Assembly (NCBI GenBank): GCA_017937805.1
Contig: JAGBCX010000023.1
Location: 1-33,950 of the forward strand
Direction: 5' to 3'
Source of the DNA: Alistipes sp.
GTDB taxonomy: Bacteria; Bacteroidota; Bacteroidia; Bacteroidales; Rikenellaceae
DNA: 33,950 nt
Below are positions 15,488 to 24,005 of the stretch, piece by piece; position 1 is the first letter of the stretch, and the number at the start of each line of letters is the position of its first letter. The translations under genes and the position numbers were made by a program. The notes below the pieces were generated by a model. It was not told where the DNA came from. It did not search any database and saw nothing but the letters and a program-made list of their open reading frames with translations.

Positions 15488-17353
15488 TTACTCTAACATA
15501 TTTTTGATATCCGACACACCAAGCGAGGTGATGATGCGCTTGCCAGCCGGTGTATAGCTCTCATTTGCCGCCAAAATCTGAATGGTGAGTCGCTCTGCCT
15601 CCTCCTGTGTAAAGCGAACTGCACCGACCGTAGCACTATGTGCCAAAGTTTGCGCCAGCGCATTACGGCGCAACTCCACAGCCGACTGCGGCAGTTTAAG
15701 GCTCTGCAACAGGTCGTAAACAGCACGGTCGAGCTGCTCGGTACTTACATCGGCAGGTATACCGAATACCTCCACCGTGTTGCCCTCACGAGCCTTGATA
15801 TCAAAACCAAGAGCAGCGAAATCTACGGCATACTCCTCCAAGAGGTCAAACTCCTCCTCAGTCAAGGTGAGCAACTCAGGGAAAAGCAGTTGTTGCGACA
15901 CCGAATGACCGCTATGCAAAGATGTTGCATAGTGGTTATAGAGCAACCTTTCATGCGCTCTCTGCAAATCCACAAGCACAATCTTCGATACGAATGTCAC
16001 AACGGCATATCGACCTCCGCAGAGCGAGATATTCAGCGGCTCTTCTCGGCTTGCGATATCCAATCCCAACGACTGCTCCTCGCCATCACTCGACTCAAAG
16101 TAGTCAAAATCGGTATCTGTCGCCTTTTGACCAACACCAAACTCTGCCGATGTTGCAACATCGAACTCCGAAGATAGTTTCGGTATTGCCGACCACTCAC
16201 TGCTCGCAGCCGAAGCACCACTCTCCACCGACTCATAGTTCTCGGCAAAAGGGTTGTAGTTATCCTTTGTCGTGGCACGAGGCTCGGCATATCGCACACC
16301 CATTGTTGCAACGGGAATATCAACCACCTCCTCCGCCTCAAAGTCTATCAGCGGCATTGCGCCATTCTTGGCGAGCGTTTCGCGTACTGCGGCATTCAGA
16401 ATCTGCCACAACGCCTCGTTGTCAGCAAACTTAACCTCAGTCTTTTGGGCGTGAACATTGACATCGACACGCTCCGCATCGACCTCTATATAGAGGAAGA
16501 ACGATGGATAACCCTTTTCGGGAATAAGTTTCTCGTACGCCTTTGTAACCGCCTTATTAAGATATGGCGAACGGAAAAATCTTCCATTCACGAACATATA
16601 CTGCTCACTCGAATTGTTACGAGCCGTTTCGGGGCGACCGACATAGCCCTTGACCTTGGCGATGGTCGTCTCGACATCGACCTCCAACAAGTTGCGTCTT
16701 GTGGCGTTGCCCATAATGCCCACAATACGCTCCACGAGCGAAGATTCGGGCAGAGAATATATTGGTGCGCTATTGTTTAAAAGCGTACACGCCACCTCGG
16801 GGTGACAGAGTGCCACACGGCGAAATTCGCGCTTAATATCCGAAGACAATGATGACTCCTTGCTATTTATAAACTTTCTTCGTGCAGGAGTGTTATAGAA
16901 GAGGTTGCGTACCAAAAATTGCGAGCCGACAGGTGCTGCCGTAGGGGTTTGCGACACGAACTCACCACCATTTATGATGGTCTGAGTACCCACCTCGCAA
17001 TCTGCCTGACGGGTTATCAACTCCACCTGCGACACTGCCGATATGGAGGACAGAGCCTCGCCACGAAAACCGAATGTATGCAGAGCGTAGATGTCGTCAA
17101 GCGATGTAATCTTGCTTGTTGCATGGCACTCAAACGCCATACGCGCATCTACGGGCGACATACCTCGACCATTGTCGATAATCTGCACAAGGTCGCGACC
17201 GCCATTTACATAGTTTACGGTAACCTCCGTAGCACCTGCGTCTATGGCATTCTCCATCATCTCCTTCACCACCGATGAAGGGGATTCGACAACCTCGCCT
17301 GCCTTGATTTGGTTTGCAACAATTTCGGGTAGTAACTTAATGCAATCTGCCAC
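15488..17353 (-). CDS. mutL: DNA mismatch repair protein MutL
   Basis: This 621-residue GHKL ATPase links mismatch recognition by MutS to downstream repair. The N-terminal ATPase is intact: ENAIDAGATEV, DNGRGM, and TFGFRGEALSSI near residue 95. An acidic, low-complexity linker (about 345-430) joins the C-terminal dimerisation domain. The endonuclease motif DQHA(X)2E(X)4E is degenerate: the site reads D462-L-Q-R-A-H-E468-RLLYN. The CPHGRP motif is replaced by YTPAGKR, so metal-dependent nicking is doubtful. It is 9 bases before the rhomboid gene and 2 bases after a small membrane-protein gene. Confidence 0.96.
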   Translation of the reverse strand: MADCIKLLPEIVANQIKAGEVVESPSSVVKEMMENAIDAGATEVTVNYVNGGRDLVQIIDNGRGMSPVDARMAFECHATSKITSLDDIYALHTFGFRGEALSSISAVSQVELITRQADCEVGTQTIINGGEFVSQTPTAAPVGSQFLVRNLFYNTPARRKFINSKESSLSSDIKREFRRVALCHPEVACTLLNNSAPIYSLPESSLVERIVGIMGNATRRNLLEVDVETTIAKVKGYVGRPETARNNSSEQYMFVNGRFFRSPYLNKAVTKAYEKLIPEKGYPSFFLYIEVDAERVDVNVHAQKTEVKFADNEALWQILNAAVRETLAKNGAMPLIDFEAEEVVDIPVATMGVRYAEPRATTKDNYNPFAENYESVESGASAASSEWSAIPKLSSEFDVATSAEFGVGQKATDTDFDYFESSDGEEQSLGLDIASREEPLNISLCGGRYAVVTFVSKIVLVDLQRAHERLLYNHYATSLHSGHSVSQQLLFPELLTLTEEEFDLLEEYAVDFAALGFDIKAREGNTVEVFGIPADVSTEQLDRAVYDLLQSLKLPQSAVELRRNALAQTLAHSATVGAVRFTQEEAERLTIQILAANESYTPAGKRIITSLGVSDIKNMLE

Positions 17354-17355
17354 CT

Positions 17356-17760
17356 CTACTCCTCCTTATAATCGTTTGGTACTATCGTAATTGGTGTGTA
17401 TGGGTTGAACTCCTCTATCTCCTGCTGCGCCTGCTCCTCTGGCGAAGTGCGAGCCGTCGAGAAAGCCTCCACAATTCGCGGATAGAGCATATAGATAATT
17501 ATCACCAGCACCGCAAAGAGCATCAAAAACATCATCGAAGGTGTCTTGCGACCACCCTCGTTGCTGCTCTTTGCTGCACGCCTTGCATCGCGCTGCGTGC
17601 GGATATACTGCCCCGGCTGATACTCCTGCCCCTCCTGCTCGGAAGATGTTCCGTGCAGTTCTCGGCGGCGCTGCTCACGGCGCTCCTTCTCAGGATCGTA
17701 GTAACGCGGAATATAGCGAAACTTATTGGCGTGCTTCTTTACAGGTGAAAATAATCCCAT
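17356..17760 (-). CDS. Single-pass membrane protein upstream of mutL, unknown function
   Basis: This 134-residue protein starts MGLFSPVKKHANKFRYIPRYYDPEK and has a long charged cytoplasmic-type region (about 25-70, rich in Arg, Glu and Gln). One strong hydrophobic helix follows (about 75-93, MMFLMLFAVLVIIIYMLYP), then an acidic tail ending DYKEE. The FRYIPRYYDP segment resembles a family of small Bacteroidetes proteins often seen beside mutL. I do not know a function. Its stop is 2 bases from the mutL start, so the two are coupled. The upstream gap is filled with heptamer repeats and shows no clear promoter. Confidence 0.75.
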   Translation of the reverse strand: MGLFSPVKKHANKFRYIPRYYDPEKERREQRRRELHGTSSEQEGQEYQPGQYIRTQRDARRAAKSSNEGGRKTPSMMFLMLFAVLVIIIYMLYPRIVEAFSTARTSPEEQAQQEIEEFNPYTPITIVPNDYKEE

Positions 17761-17772
17761 AGTTCTTTTTCA

Positions 17773-17805
17773 ATTAAGAGTTGAGAATTAAGAATTGAGA
17801 ATTAT
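17773..17805. repeat. Heptamer tandem repeat, GAATTAA family
   Basis: Units ATTAAGA, GTTGAGA, ATTAAGA, ATTGAGA and a partial ATTAT run in perfect 7-bp register, 13 bases upstream of the small membrane protein gene's ATG. The same family is found near pgk (33281-33308) and after the DAHP synthase gene (31777-31795). Confidence 0.8.
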
Positions 17806-17813
17806 CTTTTTCA

Positions 17814-17843
17814 ACTACTCACTACTCTCTACTCACTACTCAC
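17814..17843. repeat. Heptamer tandem repeat, ACTACTC family, touching the dnaJ stop
   Basis: Units ACTACTC, ACTACTC, TCTACTC, ACTACTC (17814-17841) are followed directly by the complement of the dnaJ stop at 17844-17846. With the neighbouring array the whole 83-base gap is almost entirely repeat. Confidence 0.8.
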
Positions 17844-19019
17844 TTATCGAAAAAAGTTTTTCATTCGCTCGAATATATTCTGGTTTTCGACACTCTCCGC
17901 CTCCTTGAAGTGAGGTTTGTCGGCCAACTTCTTGACCAACTCCTTCTCCTCGGAGGTGAGCGATGTAGGGATAGTGATATCCACCACAACCATAATATCT
18001 CCTCTGCCATAGCCATTTACATCAGGCAAGCCCTTGCCACGCAGACGCAACACCTTACCGGCGTGTGTTCCTGCGGCAATTTTAATCTTCGCCTTGCCCT
18101 CGATGGTCGGCACCTCAACCTCACCACCAAGAATTGCCGTAGCAACCGTAATATTGAGGTTGTGAATAAGGTTATTACCATCACGCATAAGTTCGGCATC
18201 ATGCTCCTCCTCGATAACGACAATCAAGTCGCCATTGATACCGCCATGACGAGCTGCATTACCCTTGCCCGACACCGTGAGAGCCATACCCTCACCAACG
18301 CCTGCCGGTACATTTATCTCGATAACCTCCGAATCACGAACACAGCCTTCACCACCGCACTTGTCGCACTTCGCGGTGATAATCTTACCATCTCCGCCAC
18401 ATGTTGGACAAACCGACTGCGACTGCATACGGCCAAAGAAGGTGTTTTGCACCGTCACAACATATCCTGAGCCACCACAATTTGAGCAGGTTGAGTATGA
18501 CGAAGCATCTTTTGCTCCACTGCCACCACACTTGTCGCAAGCGATGTACTTATTGACCTTTATCTTCTTGGTTGTGCCGTTGGCAATCTCGGCAAGTGTG
18601 AGTTTAATACGCACTCGAATATCTGAGCCACGATTAACGGTGTGACCACCGCGCGCACCACCGCCGAAACCGCCGCCAAAGCCACCACCAAAGTGACCGC
18701 CAAAGATGTCGCCAAACTGCGAGAAGATATCCTCCATCGTGAATCCTCCGCCGCCAAAACCACCGCCAAAGCCTCCTGCTCCACCGGCACCCGACATTCC
18801 TGCATGACCGAATCGGTCGTAACGAGCGCGCTTCTCCTCGTTCGACAATACATCGTACGCCTCGGCAGCCTCCTTGAACTTCTCCTCAGCCTCCTTGTCG
18901 CCCGGATTTTTGTCAGGGTGGTACTTGATAGCCGCCTTACGATAGGCCTTTTTTATCTCATCGGCATTGGCGTTCTTCTCAACGCCTAACACCTCGTAGT
19001 AATCTCTCTTTTCTGCCAT
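17844..19019 (-). CDS. dnaJ: Molecular chaperone DnaJ (Hsp40)
   Basis: DnaJ delivers unfolded proteins to DnaK and stimulates its ATPase. This 391-residue protein is a full type I member. The J domain has KYHPDKNPG with the HPD triad near residue 35. A long Gly/Phe-rich linker is made of repeated GGFGGG units (about 77-125). Four CxxCxGxG zinc-finger repeats follow, starting at CDKCGGSG and ending at CDKCGGEG, and then the substrate-binding and dimerisation region. It lies downstream of grpE, separated by 170 bases of repeats. No CIRCE element or hrcA gene was seen nearby. Confidence 0.97.
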   Translation of the reverse strand: MAEKRDYYEVLGVEKNANADEIKKAYRKAAIKYHPDKNPGDKEAEEKFKEAAEAYDVLSNEEKRARYDRFGHAGMSGAGGAGGFGGGFGGGGFTMEDIFSQFGDIFGGHFGGGFGGGFGGGARGGHTVNRGSDIRVRIKLTLAEIANGTTKKIKVNKYIACDKCGGSGAKDASSYSTCSNCGGSGYVVTVQNTFFGRMQSQSVCPTCGGDGKIITAKCDKCGGEGCVRDSEVIEINVPAGVGEGMALTVSGKGNAARHGGINGDLIVVIEEEHDAELMRDGNNLIHNLNITVATAILGGEVEVPTIEGKAKIKIAAGTHAGKVLRLRGKGLPDVNGYGRGDIMVVVDITIPTSLTSEEKELVKKLADKPHFKEAESVENQNIFERMKNFFR

Positions 19020-19028
19020 ATTATTTAG

Positions 19029-19057
19029 CCGTTAGCCATTGGCAATTAGCCATTAGC
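19029..19057. repeat. Heptamer tandem repeat, CCATTAG family
   Basis: Units CCGTTAG, CCATTGG, CAATTAG, CCATTAG and a trailing C run in 7-bp register. They start 9 bases upstream of the dnaJ ATG, on the side where its ribosome-binding region would lie. Confidence 0.8.
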
Positions 19058-19078
19058 TTTTTAGTTTTCCGTTTTAAT

Positions 19079-19156
19079 CCCACTGCGTGGGCTTTTCACT
19101 GCTCCGTCTCGGCATAGTCTGCAAGCAGCCTCTGCTCTCGACTTAATCGCAGCGGT
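19079..19156. other. Hairpin-rich non-repeat insert between two heptamer arrays
   Basis: The stretch holds CCCAC/GTGGG (19079-19091), and a nested fold with AGTC (19116-19119) and GCAG (19125-19128) pairing with CTGC (19132-19135) and GACT (19140-19143). It is bounded by the CCATTAG-type array on one side and the CCGTTTT array on the other. It resembles a dispersed repeat remnant and is not coding. It may affect the grpE to dnaJ message. Confidence 0.35.
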
Positions 19157-19189
19157 CCGTTTTCCGTTTTCAGTTTTCAGTTTTCCGTT
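19157..19189. repeat. Heptamer tandem repeat, CCGTTTT family, touching the grpE stop
   Basis: Units CCGTTTT, CCGTTTT, CAGTTTT, CAGTTTT and a partial CCGTT run straight into the complement of the grpE stop codon at 19190-19192. The unit is the reverse complement of the CGGAAAA repeat inside the methyltransferase gene at 1041-1069. Confidence 0.85.
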
Positions 19190-19795
19190 CTATTCGCCTA
19201 CAACAACCTTTGCGTAACGAAGCACCTGCTCGCCCTGCTTATAGCCACGTTGTACAACATCTATAACCTTGCCCGACTTCTCCTCGCCTGCAGCAAATCG
19301 TGCCACCGCCTCGTGCAAATCGGCATCAAACTCCTTCTCTTTTGCCTCAATCTCCACAACACCCTTCTGTCGCATAATGTCGACAAACTTGTTGTAGATA
19401 AGTTTTTCGCCCTCGCGCAACGCCGTAAGGTCCTCGCTCTTTTCCGATGCAGCAATAGCGCGCTCCATATCGTCAAGCACAGGCAAAATAGCCTTCCAAA
19501 CATCGCTACCACCCGACTCGATAAGAGCCATCTTCTCGCGCAAAGTACGCTTGCGGAAATTGTCAAACTCGGCTTGTAGGCGTAGATACTTATCTTTCCA
19601 ATCGGTCTCCTCAGCCTTTGGAGCCTCCTCTACGGTCTGCTCCTCTGCCTGTTCCTCTGCCACTGTGTCAGTCTCGTCTTTCGACTCCTCTGCCATATTG
19701 GCACATGGCTCTCCCTCACAATTAGGGTAGCCCTCACCATCTACAAACCCTTCTTTCTCTTCAACAACCTGATTATCTGCTTGTTTCTTTGTCAT
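19190..19795 (-). CDS. grpE: Nucleotide exchange factor GrpE
   Basis: GrpE releases ADP from DnaK and works with DnaJ. This 201-residue protein has a disordered acidic N-terminus (about 1-65, rich in Glu). A long helix follows, containing YLRLQAEFDNFRKRTLREK, the family signature, with VLPVLDDMERA after it. The C-terminal beta domain has the usual VIDVVQRGYKQGEQVLRYAKVVVGE. Length is normal. It is 66 bases from the end of lptD. A box resembling TAnnTTTG (TACATCTTTTG, complement of 19834-19844) is present but has the wrong spacing, so the promoter is unclear. Confidence 0.96.
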   Translation of the reverse strand: MTKKQADNQVVEEKEGFVDGEGYPNCEGEPCANMAEESKDETDTVAEEQAEEQTVEEAPKAEETDWKDKYLRLQAEFDNFRKRTLREKMALIESGGSDVWKAILPVLDDMERAIAASEKSEDLTALREGEKLIYNKFVDIMRQKGVVEIEAKEKEFDADLHEAVARFAAGEEKSGKVIDVVQRGYKQGEQVLRYAKVVVGE

Positions 19796-19861
19796 ATCTC
19801 TAAATTTTATCGTTCTCTGCTATAGTAATAACGCAAAAGATGTACCGTTTCAACCCACCCG

Positions 19862-22699
19862 TTAGAAGAGGTTATCGTACATCGATTGGCTCTTATCGTA
19901 CTTCAAGTCGGCAAGCGAAGCCGCCTTAACTCCAATATTGAAACTCCAACTGCGGTGCATGCCGAACGGAATCCACACGAACGACATCTGCCAACAGTGC
20001 AAATCTCGCGTTATGGAGATGGAAGTGGTAGTCAACTTTCGATTCTGAATATCAAATCCCGAAGTAAATGTAATACCCGTCTTCGGCGTCAGATTGACAC
20101 TACCATTGAAACCTATCGTCTGCGACACATTCTTCTTGTAGCCCGTAGTGCCGTTGTTCGTATAGGATATTCCGTAACTTATGACATAGTTAAATCCGAT
20201 GTTCCAAGGTATCGAGAAATCGTAGTACGAACTCGCCATATAGTGCCTTCGCAACGTAGGGTCCATCAATCCATAAGGATCGGAGAATGGGTTGAAGTAC
20301 TCCGGAGGTATGGAGTTGATATCGTTGGCCGCAGGAGTCGACTTATCCTGTCGCGACTTGAACGTATAACCAAAACTCCAACCTGTACTTGTAACACGAC
20401 CGAGTCGTCCTCGCTTAATCATCAACTTGTTGATACGCACACCTTGTGGTGTAACCTCGTAAGGGTCGAGTGTAAGCGAGAGGTTCAAACCAAAGTTGCC
20501 GTATATGGTGGTACGGAACGAAATAGGCAAATTCGACAAACCGAGCGAATCGGCAAGGAAGTTATACGAACCACTGATACGTATCTCGTCAATAAGTTTA
20601 ACCTTCTTCACACCCGAAGTATCACGCTTACTCAAAACCTTCATTTCGAGTGACTGCGAGAGCGAGAAGTTCAAGTTTGCCTGCTGTCCCGAACCCGGCA
20701 CTCCATACGGCTGATTAGAGTATGGTGAATAGACCTTGTAACTACCGAGAGAGTCGGTCTGCACCGTTTCGTAGAAGCCATATTTCTGCTGGCTGAAATC
20801 GGGAGCATACGAAAATCCGATTTGCGGTGTTATGGTGTGGCGTACCGCCTGTACTTTTGCCGTTTTACTCTTCATTTGCCACATTCCATAGATTGTGGTG
20901 TTTGCCGAAATAGAGGCGTTATAGTTGTAGATACGGTAGAATCCATACTCCGGATCGAGAGTCAATGTTTTGTTCTGCTCAGGATCCCACACCTGCTTCT
21001 GACGCGAGAAATACCAACGCTCCGAGTAGTTGAATGAAGGAGAGATGTTGATATATTTGAAGAGATTTATCGAAGTTGACACAGGTAGTGTGTGCTCCAC
21101 ACCATTACGCATATTTTTCAATGTCTGCAGTGTGAAGATGTCCTTCTCGGGAGACGACACAGAGTTTGTAAGCTTTGCCGAATAGGTAAAACCAATCTTC
21201 TCGTACCAACGCTGCTTACCCATAGCCTCCTTGCGTTTGAATGGATAGACTCGCGCCACGTTGAACACGATATTAGGCAGGGTTACAGCCAACTGTTTGG
21301 TTTGAGAGTTCTGCGACACCGACAAGTTCATCGAGAGCGAGAATGGAGTACCGGCCCAACTCTTCGCATACGAGATAGAGGAGTTGGTTTGAGTGGCAAG
21401 AATGTCGTTAAGTGTTGTTGCCGAGTATTTCGAATAACCACTTGACGAGAGGTTTACCGATGCCGAGAATGTCGAACCCGGATTTGCCTTAGGGTCTTGC
21501 GAGTGTGTCCATGTCAAACGGAAGTTGTTCTGCTTAATGTAGTCTGCTTCGCCCTTATCACCCGTCTTTATCGCCGAGAAATCGAAGTTTACACTTCCGT
21601 TATACTTATATCGCTTGACATAGCGAGATGAAGCATTCACCTCCCACGAGCCGAGAGTATAGAAGCCTCCCGTGAGGGCAAGGTCGATGTGTTTGCTCAA
21701 AATGAAGTAGTAGCCCAAACCTCGGATAAAGAATCCTCGCGAGGCATCTTCTCCGTATGACGGCATCAACAAACCCGACTTCGGTCCGAGATTTACGGGG
21801 AAGAATCCCTCCGGAATACAAGCAAAGTAGATTGGTACATCGTGCATAACCAAATAGGCCGGACCCGTAATAATCTTCTTGCCCGGAATAACTTTCGCCT
21901 TGGTCATGGCGAGGTAGAAGTGAGGATTATCCGTATGGTCACAAGTGGTATATTTACCATGACGAATATTGATTGAGTTATCCGGCATCTTCTTAATCTG
22001 TCCGCCGACCAGCCAACCATCACCCTCCTGAGTTGCTACGCCCTGAATAAACGCCTTTTTCGATCCAAAGTTGTAGGTTATGGTATCCATAGTATAGGAA
22101 GAACCGCCCTCTTTGAAGACCGGATGTGTATTTTTAGGCTGGCCCTCAACTGTATCAGCCTTTCCGTACGCATATATCTCCTTGGTTGCCATATCTATCT
22201 GCATATAATCGGCCTGCAAACCCATATTCTCGTAGTTTACATTTCCCTGATTGTAAATATGGACCTTCTTGTTCAGCACATCATAGTAGAGCGAATCGGT
22301 ATTCTTTCCGGTGATAATCTGCTCTATCATCGAGCCACTCTTCTTGTTTGCAGTAGAGTCGCTCTGCAACATAGGATTGGTGGCAAGACTATCCGGTTTC
22401 GATATTGTATCACGCACCGGCAATGGAGCAAGGGTGTCGCGTTGCGGTTGCGATTGTGATTGCGACAAAACGGAGTCGCTCAACCGTCTTGAACGACGAG
22501 AGCTTCGGGTTATTCGACTATTTCTTGGTTTGGAGTCGTCAGCCACAGGCTTTATGACGGGTGCAATGGAATCGCTCTTGCGGGCCTGTTCCAGCACCTG
22601 CTCCGAGAGTGGCCTCGGAGTGGCAGAGCCAAGCACAACATGAGCTATCGCCAAGGCGACAACCGACAAAACCAGATATTTCAGCCTAAAATGTTTCAA
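19862..22699 (-). CDS. lptD: LptD-like outer-membrane LPS assembly protein
   Basis: LptD is the outer-membrane barrel that inserts lipopolysaccharide. About 945 residues from the start chosen here. A signal sequence (KHFRLKYLVLSVVALAIAHV) is followed by a Ser-rich linker, an OstA/LptA-like N-domain (about 150-300, QADYMQIDMATKEIYAYGKA) and a long beta-barrel with typical GPKSGLLMPSYGED and aromatic strand ends. The frame stays open to an ATG at 22822, but that would put 41 residues before the signal peptide and cross the divergent amidase promoter. I prefer a TTG start at 22699 (a TTG at 22708 is also possible). This start needs experimental proof. The C-terminal end is unusually close to the grpE start. 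Confidence 0.88.
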   Translation of the reverse strand: MKHFRLKYLVLSVVALAIAHVVLGSATPRPLSEQVLEQARKSDSIAPVIKPVADDSKPRNSRITRSSRRSRRLSDSVLSQSQSQPQRDTLAPLPVRDTISKPDSLATNPMLQSDSTANKKSGSMIEQIITGKNTDSLYYDVLNKKVHIYNQGNVNYENMGLQADYMQIDMATKEIYAYGKADTVEGQPKNTHPVFKEGGSSYTMDTITYNFGSKKAFIQGVATQEGDGWLVGGQIKKMPDNSINIRHGKYTTCDHTDNPHFYLAMTKAKVIPGKKIITGPAYLVMHDVPIYFACIPEGFFPVNLGPKSGLLMPSYGEDASRGFFIRGLGYYFILSKHIDLALTGGFYTLGSWEVNASSRYVKRYKYNGSVNFDFSAIKTGDKGEADYIKQNNFRLTWTHSQDPKANPGSTFSASVNLSSSGYSKYSATTLNDILATQTNSSISYAKSWAGTPFSLSMNLSVSQNSQTKQLAVTLPNIVFNVARVYPFKRKEAMGKQRWYEKIGFTYSAKLTNSVSSPEKDIFTLQTLKNMRNGVEHTLPVSTSINLFKYINISPSFNYSERWYFSRQKQVWDPEQNKTLTLDPEYGFYRIYNYNASISANTTIYGMWQMKSKTAKVQAVRHTITPQIGFSYAPDFSQQKYGFYETVQTDSLGSYKVYSPYSNQPYGVPGSGQQANLNFSLSQSLEMKVLSKRDTSGVKKVKLIDEIRISGSYNFLADSLGLSNLPISFRTTIYGNFGLNLSLTLDPYEVTPQGVRINKLMIKRGRLGRVTSTGWSFGYTFKSRQDKSTPAANDINSIPPEYFNPFSDPYGLMDPTLRRHYMASSYYDFSIPWNIGFNYVISYGISYTNNGTTGYKKNVSQTIGFNGSVNLTPKTGITFTSGFDIQNRKLTTTSISITRDLHCWQMSFVWIPFGMHRSWSFNIGVKAASLADLKYDKSQSMYDNLF

Positions 22700-22725
22700 A
22701 AATTCCAAAATTTTTCGTACCTTTG
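22694..22725 (+). promoter_or_regulatory. Promoter for amidase-mlaD operon
   Basis: TTTC at 22694-22697 and TACCTTTG at 22718-22725 are 20 bases apart and fit the Bacteroidetes -33/-7 pattern. The ATG of the amidase is at 22816, giving a leader of about 85 bases. The promoter overlaps the likely 5' end of the divergent lptD gene. Confidence 0.6.
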
Positions 22726-22741
22726 CCGACAAGTCGGCAAA
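22722..22741. promoter_or_regulatory. 20-bp palindrome overlapping the amidase -7 box
   Basis: TTTGCCGAC (22722-22730) and GTCGGCAAA (22733-22741) are perfect 9-bp arms separated by AA. The left arm contains the TTTG of the -7 box, so a dimeric repressor bound here would block the promoter. In RNA it would form a hairpin at the very 5' end. It also lies 23 bases upstream of the proposed lptD start. Confidence 0.45.
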
Positions 22742-22815
22742 AACGCCTAAAAAACCTCGCTCATACGCACAGGTACGCGTTTTTTCGGCGCGTAAAGATA
22801 GTGAAAAAAGTGTAT

Positions 22816-23979
22816 ATGACAAACTTTATGGCCAACTTTCGACCTTTGCACATACTTTTAGTATCGCTGATGACCACATTTGCACTGCTACTCCCTAACA
22901 ACGGATTTGGAGCAGAAAATGTTGCGCAGGGTGTAAAAGTTATTGTCATTGATGCCGGTCATGGAGGTTCTCGCTTTCCCGGCGCAGGCTACAACGGCAT
23001 CGCTGAAAAGGATATCAATCTGCAAGTTGCGCTCAAACTTGGTGCGTTAATAGAAAAAAACCTGCCAAATATAAAGGTTGTGCAGACTCGCACCGTTGAC
23101 AAGCACTTCTCGACCGTTCTCTCGGAGGATTTGCAGGCTCGTGCCGACATTGCCCACAAGCACAATGGCGACCTCTTTATCTCGATACACTCCAACGCTC
23201 ACCGCAATAGTGAAGTGCGAGGTGTCGAAACCCTGATTATGGGCGAGACTTCGATGGAGCAGCGAGTAAATCAGAACGCACTCTACCTCAACAACAAGGA
23301 GGAATTGCTCGATATGTCCGACCAAAAGACCGCGACAATAGTTCGCGCCTACATTCAAAATCTGCAATTCACCTACGGAGAGTATAGCGAGATGATGGCA
23401 CGCCTTATTCAAGAAGAGTATGTGAAGCTCGGTTACAACAACCGAGGTGTTCGCAAACAACCTCTGAAAGTCCTCTACGCAACAGATATGCCGAGCGTAT
23501 TGACCGAGATTGGCTTTATGTCCAATCCTGCCGATTTGAAGCACATCACCTCCGAAAAGGGGCAAAAGGAGATTGCAGGGGCTATCTTCAGAGCCATAAA
23601 GAGATATGTAGAGAATGTAAATCGCGCGCTGCTAATCGATGGTGCTACGACCGCGCAACCTATCGCTCCGCAACAGCCAAAAGTTCAGACAAAGGAGCAG
23701 ACAAAGGAGCCGGTTAAGGAGAGCGCGAAGCCAAAAGCAAAGGCTCAACATTCGGTTAAGCGTTATGCCATTCAACTGATGGCGAGTGTAAAAAAGATTC
23801 CGACCACACACCCCGAATTAAAGAGTCTGCGAGGTAAGGTTTGGATATTGGAGAGTGGAAGCACTTTGAAATACAAGTACTGCTACGGAGATTTCTCCGA
23901 CAAGGCCACTGCACAAAGGCATATCGAGGCGGTGCGCAAGGATTTTCCGCAGGCATTCATCATAACGTTTGAAAAATAG
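22816..23979 (+). CDS. N-acetylmuramoyl-L-alanine amidase with SPOR domain
   Basis: This 387-residue Amidase_3 enzyme cleaves peptides from MurNAc in peptidoglycan, acting in daughter-cell separation. A signal peptide spans about 1-33. Zinc-ligand motifs are VIDAGHGG (His49), Glu64 in GIAEKD, and SIHSNAH (His125). The catalytic Glu is in LTEIGFMSNP. A Lys/Glu/Pro linker (about 290-315) leads to a C-terminal SPOR-like domain (KRYAIQLMASVKK ... YKYCYGDFSDKATA), which binds glycan strands lacking stem peptides at the septum. ATG 22816 is used. An earlier in-frame ATG at 22723 lies inside the promoter. The mlaD-like gene follows 26 bases later. Confidence 0.93.
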   Translation: MTNFMANFRPLHILLVSLMTTFALLLPNNGFGAENVAQGVKVIVIDAGHGGSRFPGAGYNGIAEKDINLQVALKLGALIEKNLPNIKVVQTRTVDKHFSTVLSEDLQARADIAHKHNGDLFISIHSNAHRNSEVRGVETLIMGETSMEQRVNQNALYLNNKEELLDMSDQKTATIVRAYIQNLQFTYGEYSEMMARLIQEEYVKLGYNNRGVRKQPLKVLYATDMPSVLTEIGFMSNPADLKHITSEKGQKEIAGAIFRAIKRYVENVNRALLIDGATTAQPIAPQQPKVQTKEQTKEPVKESAKPKAKAQHSVKRYAIQLMASVKKIPTTHPELKSLRGKVWILESGSTLKYKYCYGDFSDKATAQRHIEAVRKDFPQAFIITFEK

Positions 23980-24005
23980 ATGTGTAACATAAAAATATTT
24001 CAAAG

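Noticed and set aside
18642..18989. Antisense frame across the dnaJ Gly/Phe region
   Set aside because: It is a product of the Gly-rich codons of dnaJ; the translation is Thr/Ala low complexity.
17773..19189. CRISPR-like arrays
   Set aside because: The repeats are 7 bases with no spacers, and no cas genes are present.
22723..22815. Upstream ATG extension of the amidase
   Set aside because: It begins inside the -7 box at 22718-22725 and would put 31 residues before the signal peptide.
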